Below are positions 25,951 through 34,771 of a DNA stretch of 64,000 nt, piece after piece (positions within the stretch are counted from its first letter, which is position 1; every line of letters starts with the position of its first letter). The position numbers and the translations under genes are program-made. This stretch comes from Bin52 sp965213935. Its GTDB lineage: Bacteria > Pseudomonadota > Alphaproteobacteria > Thalassobaculales > Thalassobaculaceae. The notes below the pieces were generated by a model, which saw nothing but the letters and a program-made list of their open reading frames with translations, searched no databases and had not been told where the DNA came from. The stretch is taken from NCBI GenBank assembly GCA_965213935.1, contig CBDCAO010000012.1, positions 806,001 through 870,000 of the forward strand, given 5' to 3'.

Positions 25951-26340
25951 TTGACCACGTGCACGGGCCCCGTCAACGAGAGCACGGAATGCGCGGGTTC
26001 ATCGTGGCGCCCGGCGATGCCGGCGGGGGCATCGGTCGCCGTGCGGGCCGGGTGCGACGACGAGGCGCGGGTACTGGCGGAAAGGGCCCTCGCACTGCAC
26101 CGCTCGCCCGCGTCCCTTGCGACGCGTGCCACGGCCGCGCTTGTGGAAGACAGGTTCAACCTGGCCCCTCTGCCCTGGCGGGAGACCCGGCCCCGGCCTG
26201 CACCGGGCGGCCCTGCGTCGCACCGGGCTTCGGCGAGATGCACCCGGGAACCGGAACACGGATGGCGCGAGCGCGGGATCTTCCGGGCGCAACGGGACAT
26301 GAACCTGAGGCAGGGCGCCTCACCGATCAGCAGCCGTTGA
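25951..26340 (+). CDS. Hypothetical protein, TTG start
   Basis: A possible 129-codon gene in the otherwise empty 520-bp gap between the SDR and vapC. It would start at TTG 25951, preceded at 6 bases by AGGAGGG, a near-perfect Shine-Dalgarno sequence. Codon third positions are mostly G or C, as in neighbouring genes. The product is Arg/Ala-rich with one plausible helix (DDEARVLAERALALH) and matches no family known to me. The purine run could be chance, so this call is tentative. Confidence 0.3.
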   Translation: MTTCTGPVNESTECAGSSWRPAMPAGASVAVRAGCDDEARVLAERALALHRSPASLATRATAALVEDRFNLAPLPWRETRPRPAPGGPASHRASARCTREPEHGWRERGIFRAQRDMNLRQGASPISSR

Positions 26341-26438
26341 AGGCCTTCCCGACGGAATTGTCGTCATGGAGTGTTCTCCATCCCGACATCGCGTTCTTCA
26401 GTTGGCGGAACGGCCGCCACCGTCCCATCGGACCCCAC

Positions 26439-26882
26439 TCATCGGGCGTTGACGATACGAAGATGCGGGGCCGGTCGATCGCTCGGGGGTACGACCTGGC
26501 CCATCCGGCGATCCAGTGTCACCAGACATCCCGACCGCGCCCGCGCGAGCGACAGGAGATACGCATCGGTAACCTGACGGTGCCCCGTGAGCTGGACGCC
26601 GCCGGAAAACGCAGCCGACAAGCAATCGACGTCATCGGGCCAGAATTCGTGACCATCCATGGTGGTGATGTCCTGCAGCAGGGAGAGCGCCGCAGTGGGC
26701 GCAACCGCATCGGACGTGAACGCGGGGTTGGATGACAGCCGGACAAACCCGAGCTGGGTCAGCGGGCAGGTCGCCCAACCCTCATGTGCTTCCGCTTCGA
26801 ACCATGCGTGGGCGTGACGGTGATGGACGTGCGACGGCCACGCCAGGGCGAGCAGGAGATTGAGATCGAGCAGGAACTTCAA
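26439..26882 (-). CDS. vapC: VapC-type PIN-domain toxin
   Basis: A 147-residue PIN-domain ribonuclease of a type II toxin-antitoxin system. The acidic site has Asp6 (FLLDLNLLLAL), Asp106 (VTDAYLL) and Asp124 (LVTLDRRM). At the usual second acidic position there is Gln43 in CPLTQLGFVR, a variant I recall from this PIN subfamily. The start overlaps the antitoxin stop by 4 bp (ATGA). VapC toxins cleave tRNA or rRNA until bound by VapB. Confidence 0.85.
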   Translation of the reverse strand: MKFLLDLNLLLALAWPSHVHHRHAHAWFEAEAHEGWATCPLTQLGFVRLSSNPAFTSDAVAPTAALSLLQDITTMDGHEFWPDDVDCLSAAFSGGVQLTGHRQVTDAYLLSLARARSGCLVTLDRRMGQVVPPSDRPAPHLRIVNAR

Positions 26883-27106
26883 GGCTCGCCTTCATGGCGC
26901 TTGACACGATCGAGGGTCAGAACGGTGCTGTCGTCCGAGACCTTGAACACGGGAAATCCCGTGTGGGTGCGTGACTCCGCAGGCGCCGGTCGCAATCCCC
27001 GCCGCGCCAGGTCGGACAGCACGGCGCCCACCGAGAGATTTCGTTCTCCCGCAATGAACCTGGCCGCCTCGAGAATCTCGTCGTCGATGTTAAGCGTCGT
27101 TCTCAT
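26879..27106 (-). CDS. vapB: VapB-type antitoxin, ribbon-helix-helix
   Basis: A 75-residue antitoxin. The N terminus MRTTLNIDDEILEAARFIAG is a ribbon-helix-helix DNA-binding domain that would repress its own promoter. The C-terminal third (VFKVSDDSTVLTLDRVK) would wrap the toxin. No Shine-Dalgarno sequence precedes the ATG, and the -10 box of a strong promoter lies only 9 bp away, so the mRNA is probably leaderless. Confidence 0.85.
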   Translation of the reverse strand: MRTTLNIDDEILEAARFIAGERNLSVGAVLSDLARRGLRPAPAESRTHTGFPVFKVSDDSTVLTLDRVKRHEGEP

Positions 27107-27114
27107 GGGTGAGA

Positions 27115-27143
27115 AAACTAACGCAATGATGCGATGATGTCAA
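27115..27143 (-). promoter_or_regulatory. vapBC promoter
   Basis: On the minus strand a perfect -35 TTGACA (27138-27143), a 17-bp spacer and a -10 TAGTTT (27115-27120). The spacer holds a short inverted repeat, CGCA-ATGA-TGCG (27122-27133), a candidate VapB operator. A start site about 7 bp past the -10 would be within 1-3 bases of the vapB ATG. Confidence 0.65.
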
Positions 27144-27868
27144 GATGACTGGATGCAAAGAGGGACTTGCGCTGTCCCCGGTTTTTGATGGAGCCGCCGC
27201 GCCACCCGCAGCCACCACAGGAACAAAAGCACGGATCAATGCCCGTCAGCCGACTGCGGCCCCGAATGCGAGCCGAATATGGGAGTTCGGATTGCCAGTA
27301 GTGTCTTCCAGCACCCCTGGATCCAGGCACTGCTGCGGGAGCTGCGCCGATGGGCCGGAAGGCCTGATCTTCAGTCATCGCCAGCGCATGGCGCGTCCTT
27401 AGGGACCGCGCACGCGTGGCACGGACATTCGGATTGCATCAGGATCTCCGATATCCTGGAAATCCGCCACAAAAAGAAGCTTCAAGCCGAATACACCGAA
27501 AATCAGGCAATATATTCCTGAAACCCGGGTCAAACTGAGAATTTGGCAGCTGAAGCGTGACCACCCGCGCGTCCGGATTCCTGAAGACCGGGCTCGGTGC
27601 TCCCCTCACAGGGCCGGGACCCGCCCAACACTCGAGGCAGGGCGTCGGCCGGTGCTGTACCGCGGATCCGGGACGGTCGGCGGCGCGGACAGTCCGGGTT
27701 GTCTCCGCCAGCCCGACGCAACCCTCAGCGTGATGACCGTGATCCGGTCGAAGAGGTGACGGACCGGATACCAGGCGGTATCGTCGCCCCGGACCCGACC
27801 CGTGGGCGGAACGTGAACCCGGAGGCGCGAGCAGGATGACAGTGGACAGTCCCGAGGAGGCTGGCGCG
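27144..27868. other. Long non-coding gap, AT-richer in the middle
   Basis: This stretch separates vapBC from the hyuA1 operon. Several short open frames occur on both strands but none resembles a known protein. The part at about 27430-27530 is clearly more AT-rich than its surroundings and contains a TATATT at 27511-27516, so it may hold the promoter of the downstream operon or mark acquired DNA. No terminator or tRNA was found. Confidence 0.4.
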
Positions 27869-29920
27869 ATGTCGGAGGGGAGCCGGTTCAGGATCGGCGT
27901 GGACATCGGCGGGACCTTTACCGACTTCTGCCTGTTCGACGAGGTGTCGGGCACCCTTCGCAGCCTCAAGACGCTCTCGACCCCGAACCGGCCGGGAGAG
28001 GAGGTGATGACGGGGATCGGGGAACTCGAACACCGGTTCGCCTGCCCCGCCGGCGCCATCGCGAGCTTCGTGCACGGAACCACCGTCGGCGTGAACACGG
28101 TGATCCAGCGCCGCGGCGCCGAGCTTGCCCTTTTCACCACCCGGGAATTCGAGGACGTCCTCGAGGTGGCGCGTCTCAAGGTCCCGGACCCCTACAACAT
28201 CTTCTCGCGCCGGGCGCCGCCGCTTGCGCCACGCGAGCGGGTCTACGGGATCGCGGAACGAACCCTGCTCGACGGTACGATCGAGAGCCCGGTTGACCCG
28301 CAGGACGTCGCCGCGGCCGTCTCGCTCGCCCGTGCCGACGGGGCGGACACCATCGTCGTCGCCCTGCTGCACGCCTACGCCAACCCGACCAGCGAACGCG
28401 CGGTGCGCGACGCGATTCTCGCCGCCGATCCGGATCTGGGCGTGACACTGTCATCGGACGTGTGGCCGGTCATCCGCGAGTACGAACGCACCGTCACGGC
28501 GACGGTTGCCGCCTACGTGCAGCGCCGGGTGGCGGGCTACATCACCTCGCTGCAGGCAGCACTCGGCACCGCCGGTGTTCCCGCGGTGCCGATGGTGACC
28601 AAGTCGAACGGCGGCATCATGGCCGCGGAACTCGGCAAGACCAATCCGGTCGCGATGCTGTTGTCCGGCACCGCTTCGGGCGTGATCGGGGCGGCAGACA
28701 TCGCGGCGCGAACCGGCGAGGTCGACGTCTTGAGCTACGACGTCGGCGGAACCTCGGCCGATGTCGCGGTGATCCGCAGCGGCAGTCCGGCCTTCGGCAC
28801 CGGCGAGATGGTCGGAGAGTTCCCGATCTACGTTCCCACGGTCTCGGTCACTTCGATCGGCGCCGGTGGCGGCTCGATCGCACGGGTCGACGATTTCGAC
28901 GTGCTCAAGGTCGGCCCCGAGAGCGCCGGGTCGAGTCCGGGACCGGCGTGTTTCGGGCGCGGCGGCACCGATGCAACCATTACCGACGCCTTCGCGGTGC
29001 TCGGTCTGCTCGGCGGGGAACTGGGCTACGGTACCGTGACGCTGGACCGGGAAGCGGCCGAGCGCGCCGTGGGCGCACTGGCACGCCGCATGGGGATGTC
29101 GCTCGTCGAGGCCGGCGAGAGCATCATCCGGGTAGCCGTCGCCGGGATGTACCTCGAGACCTCGAAACTGCTGGCCCGAACCGGCGCCGACCCGCGCGGC
29201 TTCGCGCTGCTCGCCTTCGGAGGCGCCGGACCGATGACCGCGTGCCTGCTCGCCCGTGAACTCGGAATGAAGCGGGTGATCGTCCCGCCCCTGCCCGGCG
29301 TGCTCTCGGCCTACGGCGGGTTGATCGCCGACATCCGCAACGACTTCATCCGCACCGCCTTCGTCGATCTCGACCCCGACGGTCTCACGGTTCTCGACCG
29401 TCACGCCGACGACCTCGAAGCCCGGGCGCTCGCCTGGCTACGCGGGGAACAGGGTTTTGCGGGTCCGGCGTCGCTGGTCTGGTCGGCCGACATGCGCTAC
29501 CGCGGCCAGTCCTACGAGATCGAGACCGTGATCGACCGGTCCGATCTCGCCGCCAGACGCATCGAACCGGTCGCGGAGGCATTCCACCGCGAGCATCACG
29601 CGGTCTACGAGCACGCCGACCCGGAAGCGCCGGTGCAGGTGGTCAACCTGCGGCTGGTGATCCGTGGCAGCGTTCCCAGGCCCGAGATCGCACGCAACCG
29701 GCGTTCGAGCGGCCGGCCCCCGGTTTTCGGCACGAGCCGGATCCGGCTCGACGGCGCCGACAGGGACGCCACTCTCTACCGCCGAACCGACCTTGCCGCC
29801 GGCCAGTCCCTTTCGGGGCCGGCAATCGTGATCCAGGACGACTGCACCAGCGTGATCCCGGCCGGGTTCACCGCGTCGGTCGACGACTGGACGAACCTGA
29901 TCATCGAACCGGAGACCTGA
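27869..29920 (+). CDS. hyuA: Hydantoinase/oxoprolinase family protein, subunit A (HyuA-like, copy 1)
   Basis: A 683-residue protein of the HyuA family, which splits or carboxylates cyclic imides, 5-oxoproline or ketones with ATP. The N-terminal Hydant_A_N region has GVDIGGTFTDFCLFDE; the second, ASKHA-like part has YDVGGTSADVAVI (near residue 290), SIGAGGGSIA and FGGAGPM near 450. ATG 27869 has GAGGAGG 8 bp upstream; ATG 27836, 11 codons earlier, also has GGAGG. It is followed after 2 bp by hyuB, its obligate partner. The substrate is not predictable from sequence. Confidence 0.88.
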   Translation: MSEGSRFRIGVDIGGTFTDFCLFDEVSGTLRSLKTLSTPNRPGEEVMTGIGELEHRFACPAGAIASFVHGTTVGVNTVIQRRGAELALFTTREFEDVLEVARLKVPDPYNIFSRRAPPLAPRERVYGIAERTLLDGTIESPVDPQDVAAAVSLARADGADTIVVALLHAYANPTSERAVRDAILAADPDLGVTLSSDVWPVIREYERTVTATVAAYVQRRVAGYITSLQAALGTAGVPAVPMVTKSNGGIMAAELGKTNPVAMLLSGTASGVIGAADIAARTGEVDVLSYDVGGTSADVAVIRSGSPAFGTGEMVGEFPIYVPTVSVTSIGAGGGSIARVDDFDVLKVGPESAGSSPGPACFGRGGTDATITDAFAVLGLLGGELGYGTVTLDREAAERAVGALARRMGMSLVEAGESIIRVAVAGMYLETSKLLARTGADPRGFALLAFGGAGPMTACLLARELGMKRVIVPPLPGVLSAYGGLIADIRNDFIRTAFVDLDPDGLTVLDRHADDLEARALAWLRGEQGFAGPASLVWSADMRYRGQSYEIETVIDRSDLAARRIEPVAEAFHREHHAVYEHADPEAPVQVVNLRLVIRGSVPRPEIARNRRSSGRPPVFGTSRIRLDGADRDATLYRRTDLAAGQSLSGPAIVIQDDCTSVIPAGFTASVDDWTNLIIEPET

Positions 29921-29922
29921 CC

Positions 29923-31917
29923 ATGCCCGTTGACCCGGTCACGCTCGAGATCCTGAAGAACCACACCAGGGCGGCCGCCGAGAGCATGGCCTACACGCTC
30001 TACCGCACGGCGCATTCGACCTTCGTGAAGGAAACCGAGGACTTCACCACCGGTCTGACCACGCCGTCCGGCGAGACCTTCGCGACCCCGACCGAACTCG
30101 GGGCGACGTGGTTCGTCGGGCTGAACTACGGCCGCGCGATCGGGCTGATCGACACCTACCGGCCCGGCGACATCGCCATGACCAACGATCCCTATTCCGG
30201 TTTCGTCTGCACCCACTCGCCCGACATGCACATCTGGAAGCCGATCTTTCACGACGGAGAGATCGTGGCCTTCTCGGTCGGCCACGTCCACAACACCGAT
30301 GTCGGCGGCGCGGTGCCGGCGTCTCTGTCGCGCACGCTGTCGGAAATCCACCAGGAAGGCGTACGGATCCCGCCGACCAGGATCCTCGAGGAGGGAGAAC
30401 TCAACCGGCAGGTGCTCGACATCTTCCTCGCCAACGTGCGCGCACCCGAGCAGAACTGGGGCGACCTGAAGGCACAGATCGCCGCCTGCAATACCGGCGA
30501 ACGCAAGGTGCACGAGATGATCAGGCGTTTCGGCGCCGAGACCTTTCGCGAGGGATGCGACGCGCTGCTCGACTACGCCGAGGCCCAGGCCCGCGCCATC
30601 GTGCGCGCCCTGCCCGACGGCACCTACCCGTTCGCCGACTACATGGACGAGGACTCGGTCGACGGATGGCCCTGCCGGATCATGCTGACCCTGATCATCG
30701 ACGGCGACCGGTTGATCTTCGACTTCACCGGTTCCGACCCCCAGCTCGAGAGTTCGCTCAACATGCCGACCGGGGGCGACGAGCGACACACCCTGCTCAT
30801 GGTCGGCATGACCTACGTGCTCTACTCGCTCGATCCGTCGCTCTACCTGAATTCCGGGATCGGGCGCGTCTGCCGCTGCATCCTGCCCTCGGGCACCATC
30901 GTCAACCCGGTGTTTCCGGCAGCGGTCGGCATGCGCACGCTGTCCTGCAGCCGCCTGCAGGGACTGATCCTCGGCGCCTTTGCCCCGGCGGCACCGGACC
31001 GCATGGCCGGTGCGCCGGGCTCGGGCGGGCCGATCATGAACGTCAACACCACCGACAATGCCACCGGCCGGCGCATCATGGCGGCCATCAACCCGATGAC
31101 CGGCGGTTCCGGCGGGCGGGCATCGGAGGACGGCCAGGACGGCTCCGGTGCCAACCAGGGCTTCCTCAAGAACACGCCGGTCGAAGTCAACGAGGTCGAG
31201 GCCGGCATCAAGGTCCTGCGCTACGGCCTGGCGCCGGACAGCGCCGGACCGGGTCTGCACCGGGGCGGTCTGGGCACCGACATGGTCTTCCAGGCGTTTT
31301 CGCCCAATACCCGAGTGACGGCAAGGAACCGCGACCGCACCCGGTTTACCGGCTGGGGCATCGCCGGCGGACGGACCGGCGGGCCGTCGCGGTTCATCCT
31401 GAACCCCGGAACCAACCACGAGGTGAACCTGCGCAACACTGACATCCTGACCATCGGCCCGGGCGACGTGATCCACGTCAGTTGCGGCGGAGGTGGCGGA
31501 TGGGGTGACGCGCTACAGCGCGACTCCGAGGCGGTGCTGCTCGACCATCGCCGGGGCTGGGTCAGCGTCGAGCACGCCAGGGATGCCTACGGTGTCGTGA
31601 TCTGCGACGGCGCCGTCGACCATGCCGCGACCGCAGCACTGCGTGCGGAGCGCCGCGGCGAGGCCGCCGACGGTTTCTACGACTACGGAACCGAACGCAC
31701 CGAGTTCGAGACCGTGTGGAACCAGGCGAACTACGCCGCGCTGACCGAAGGCCTCGCCCGGCTGCCCGTGCACTGGCGCTTCTTCGCCAAGCACAGGGTG
31801 TTCGAAGCCATGGACCGCATGGATCCGCGGACACGGCGCGGGGACGGCTCGGATGTCCACCGGATGCTGGCCACGCTGCAGACCGAGTTCCCGCAGCTCG
31901 CCGACGCGGCGGACTGA
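29923..31917 (+). CDS. hyuB: Hydantoinase/oxoprolinase family protein, subunit B (HyuB-like, copy 1)
   Basis: A 664-residue HyuB-family subunit. It begins DPVTLEILKNHTRAAAESMA and contains the typical MTNDPYSGFVCTHSPDMHI near residue 87, FDFTGSDPQLESSLNMPTG near 270 and a Gly-rich VSCGGGGGWGDALQRD near 525. About 100 residues after that motif are longer than in copy 2. It forms the catalytic complex with HyuA; the 2-bp spacing implies coupled translation. Confidence 0.88.
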   Translation: MPVDPVTLEILKNHTRAAAESMAYTLYRTAHSTFVKETEDFTTGLTTPSGETFATPTELGATWFVGLNYGRAIGLIDTYRPGDIAMTNDPYSGFVCTHSPDMHIWKPIFHDGEIVAFSVGHVHNTDVGGAVPASLSRTLSEIHQEGVRIPPTRILEEGELNRQVLDIFLANVRAPEQNWGDLKAQIAACNTGERKVHEMIRRFGAETFREGCDALLDYAEAQARAIVRALPDGTYPFADYMDEDSVDGWPCRIMLTLIIDGDRLIFDFTGSDPQLESSLNMPTGGDERHTLLMVGMTYVLYSLDPSLYLNSGIGRVCRCILPSGTIVNPVFPAAVGMRTLSCSRLQGLILGAFAPAAPDRMAGAPGSGGPIMNVNTTDNATGRRIMAAINPMTGGSGGRASEDGQDGSGANQGFLKNTPVEVNEVEAGIKVLRYGLAPDSAGPGLHRGGLGTDMVFQAFSPNTRVTARNRDRTRFTGWGIAGGRTGGPSRFILNPGTNHEVNLRNTDILTIGPGDVIHVSCGGGGGWGDALQRDSEAVLLDHRRGWVSVEHARDAYGVVICDGAVDHAATAALRAERRGEAADGFYDYGTERTEFETVWNQANYAALTEGLARLPVHWRFFAKHRVFEAMDRMDPRTRRGDGSDVHRMLATLQTEFPQLADAAD

Positions 31918-32135
31918 ACCCCGCATCCCGGCCGGAACAGCGATTCCCGCCCCGGACCGCCGACGCCCGGACCGATTCCACCGCGAGCGGGAACAGTGCC
32001 AGGCGCACGGTTTTCCGTGCGTGACGGGCTTTCACGCCCTTCGCGCACGGGACGGGGCGGCGGCGTGACTTGCCGGCCCGGCACCCGCGCCACACCATGG
32101 TCTGATCTGGCCCGGAAAGAACGGGAGAACACGTC

Positions 32136-33545
32136 GTGCGCGAAGTCCTCTCGTCGCTCGCGGTCTACGGCGACCGGCGAATGGGCCGCATCCTGCTGCT
32201 CGGCGCCATCAGCGGGTTGCCGTGGGTCCTCATCGGCAGCAGCCTCAACCTGTGGCTGAAGGAGGAAGGGCTCAGCCGCAGCACCATCGGCTGGGCGGGG
32301 CTCATCTTCGGCGTCTACGCCTTCAACTTCATGTGGGCACCGCTGGTCGACCGGGTGAGCTTACCGTGGCTGTCGCGGCGGATCGGGCAGCGACGGGCCT
32401 GGATCGTGGTGCTGCAGACGGTCATCCTGGGCTGTCTGGTGCTGTGGAGCGCGTCCGAGCCCGCGTCGGGCCTTGCCGGAGTCGTCGCCGTCGGGCTGGC
32501 AATCGCCATTGCGTCCTCGACCCAGGACATCACCATCGATGCGCTCAGGATCGAGCAGTTCGGCAGGTCCGAGGACCGGCAGATGGCGGCCGGCGCCGCG
32601 GTGGCCGTTGTCGGTTGGTGGAGCGGTTTCAAGCTGGGCGGTATCGTCGCGCTGGTCTCCGCGGACACCCTCCAGCAGGCCGGGTTCGCGAACTACTGGC
32701 AACTGACCTTCCTGGTCATGGGTGTCGTGGTCATCGGGTGCACGCTGGGCCTCGCCATGGTGCACGAGCCGCCGGCTGCCGGGCGCATCGCCGCCCAGGC
32801 GGAAGACGAGCAACGGCTCGCAACCCGCCTCGCGATGCCGGGTCTGTTGGGAAACGCCGCCGTGTGGCTCGGCGCCACGGTGATCGGCCCGCTGATGAGC
32901 TTCCTGCGACAGAACGGTTTCGCGATCGCCCTGGCGGTGCTCGGGTTCATCTTCCTGTTCAAGGTCGGAGAGGCGTTCCTTGGCCGCATGTCGCTGGTCT
33001 TCTTCACGGAGATCGGATTTACCAAGTCGGACATCGCGCTGTACTCGAAAGGGTTCGGCTGGATCACCACCATCGCGTTCACCTTGCTCGGCGGGCTGGT
33101 CGCGATCCGGGCAGGCGTGATACCGGCGCTGTTCCTCTCGGGCATCGCGATGGCGTGCACCAACCTGCTGTTCGCGGCACTGGCCTGGTCCGGCAAGTCG
33201 GAGGCGCTGTTCGCGGTCGCGGTCGTTCTCGACGACCTGACCGGCGCGTTCGCGACCGTCACCTTCGTCGCGTTCATCTCCATGCTCGTGGACCGCACCT
33301 ACACCGCGACCCAGTACGCGCTGCTCGCCTCGATCGGTACTGCGGGCCGGACCCTGCTTGCGGCCTCCTCGGGCGAACTCGTCGACTGGCTCGAGGGGGA
33401 CTGGGGCACGTTCTTCGTCATCACCACGCTCATGGTGATCCCCTCACTCGTCTGCCTGTGGGCGATCCGCAGAGCGCTGCGCGACATGCTCGCAGGCGCC
33501 AGGGTCCGTCTGTTCGGCAGGGATGCGAGCGGGGAAGCCGGCTGA
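32136..33545 (+). CDS. AmpG-like MFS permease
   Basis: A 469-residue 12-helix permease. The N-terminal GAISGLPWVLIGSSLNLWL, the FMWAPLVDR loop and STQDITIDALRIE (near residues 128-140) are the motif set of the AmpG family, which imports anhydro-muropeptides in enterobacteria. It starts at GTG 32136 behind a GGGAGA ribosome site. It stands between the first hyuAB pair and the TAXI-TRAP genes, so a role in importing the island's substrate is possible. True AmpG function is not established by these motifs. Confidence 0.75.
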   Translation: MREVLSSLAVYGDRRMGRILLLGAISGLPWVLIGSSLNLWLKEEGLSRSTIGWAGLIFGVYAFNFMWAPLVDRVSLPWLSRRIGQRRAWIVVLQTVILGCLVLWSASEPASGLAGVVAVGLAIAIASSTQDITIDALRIEQFGRSEDRQMAAGAAVAVVGWWSGFKLGGIVALVSADTLQQAGFANYWQLTFLVMGVVVIGCTLGLAMVHEPPAAGRIAAQAEDEQRLATRLAMPGLLGNAAVWLGATVIGPLMSFLRQNGFAIALAVLGFIFLFKVGEAFLGRMSLVFFTEIGFTKSDIALYSKGFGWITTIAFTLLGGLVAIRAGVIPALFLSGIAMACTNLLFAALAWSGKSEALFAVAVVLDDLTGAFATVTFVAFISMLVDRTYTATQYALLASIGTAGRTLLAASSGELVDWLEGDWGTFFVITTLMVIPSLVCLWAIRRALRDMLAGARVRLFGRDASGEAG

Positions 33546-33662
33546 ACTGCCGCCAGGCGGCATCGGCTGTTCCGTCGGATAGGCTGACGCGCTACCGTGG
33601 TCATGCTTGCGAACGAGTGCCGGCGCCGGTCGGGTGCGGGCGCAAACGGAGGTCCTGCCACA

Positions 33663-34724
33663 ATGAACGCACTGATCAGACGGACCCTGCCGGTCCTGGC
33701 CGCCCTGGCAACCGGATCGGTCATGGCCGCGCCGGTCCATGCCCAGGTCAATCTCTCGGCCGAGGCGTCAAGCCCCGGCAACTCTCCCCACCTCTCGATC
33801 ATCCACATGGCCGAAATCGCCAGCGAGGCGGGTGTCGCCAACCTGCAGGTGCAGGAAGGCCAGACGCTGACCAACTCGGTCAAGAACGTCGCGGAGGGCA
33901 AGACCGACATCGCGCCGATGCCGATCATCCTCGGTTTCCTGATGAGCAAGGGACGCGGCCCCTACTCCAAGCTCGGTGACGCGGGCGCGGCACTGGCAGC
34001 GAACCTCCGCGCCCTGTATCCGTACAACGCCGGCGCCTATGGACTGTTCGCCCATGAAGCCGAGAACATCCGTTCGTGGGACGACCTGAAGGGCAGGAAG
34101 GTGTTCAACGGTCCACCGCGCGGCGCCGCCCTGGTCAACGCCCGCCAGACCATCCAGCTGGCGGCCGGACTGAAGGACGGTACCGACTACGACGGGTTCC
34201 AGGCCAACTGGGGCCAGCTTGCCACCATCCTGGTCGACGGCTCGGTGGATGCCTTCGTCATCCCTCTCACCTTCCCGTCCCAGCGTGTCACGGTGTCGCT
34301 GGCGGCCGGCAAGGTCAACATCATCTCCACCCCGAAGGCGGTGTTCGAGGGCGACGCGTTCCAGCGGACCCTGAAGGCACCGGGCAACGTGCCGATCGTG
34401 GTGCCGGAGGCGGAGATGGGCTACGGCGCCGACCAGGGTGTCACGCTGATTTCGGAAGACGGCGTGTTCCGGGGCATGGGAACGGCGTTTGCCGACGTCG
34501 TGCACAAGGACATGGATACGGACCTCGTACGGGCCCTGACGGCGGCATACATCGCCAGCATCGACCGATTGCTGGCGCGGGCACCCTACGTGAAGAACAT
34601 CGGTCTGGCTGAACTCGATCCCGAAAAGTCGGGCTTCTGCGGCGCCAACCCGGTGAAGTACCACCCGGGCGCCGTCATGGCGTGGGAAGACGCCGGCTAC
34701 ATCGTGCCTGACTGCGCGAAGTAG
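33663..34724 (+). CDS. TAXI family TRAP transporter solute-binding protein
   Basis: A 353-residue periplasmic binding protein of the TAXI type. The signal peptide is about residues 1-28 (TLPVLAALATGSVMAAPVHA). The mature region has QEGQTLTNSVKNVAEGKTDIA and the paired YNAGAYGLFAHEAENI and WDDLKGRKVFNGPP segments usual in the family. ATG 33663 follows GGAGG. It delivers an organic acid or amino-acid-like ligand to the fused permease encoded 47 bp downstream. Confidence 0.9.
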   Translation: MNALIRRTLPVLAALATGSVMAAPVHAQVNLSAEASSPGNSPHLSIIHMAEIASEAGVANLQVQEGQTLTNSVKNVAEGKTDIAPMPIILGFLMSKGRGPYSKLGDAGAALAANLRALYPYNAGAYGLFAHEAENIRSWDDLKGRKVFNGPPRGAALVNARQTIQLAAGLKDGTDYDGFQANWGQLATILVDGSVDAFVIPLTFPSQRVTVSLAAGKVNIISTPKAVFEGDAFQRTLKAPGNVPIVVPEAEMGYGADQGVTLISEDGVFRGMGTAFADVVHKDMDTDLVRALTAAYIASIDRLLARAPYVKNIGLAELDPEKSGFCGANPVKYHPGAVMAWEDAGYIVPDCAK

Positions 34725-34771
34725 GCGCGCGCCGGCCGGAGCCCTCCCGGACCGGCCGGACGCGGGCCGAG

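Noticed and set aside
25569..26735. 388-codon plus-strand frame across the SDR and vapC region
   Set aside because: It is antisense to two convincing genes and has low-complexity Arg/Pro-rich composition.
33548..33562. Inverted repeat TGCCGCCAGGCGGCA after the AmpG-like gene as a terminator
   Set aside because: The usable stem is only 5 bp with a 5-base loop and no T-run follows.
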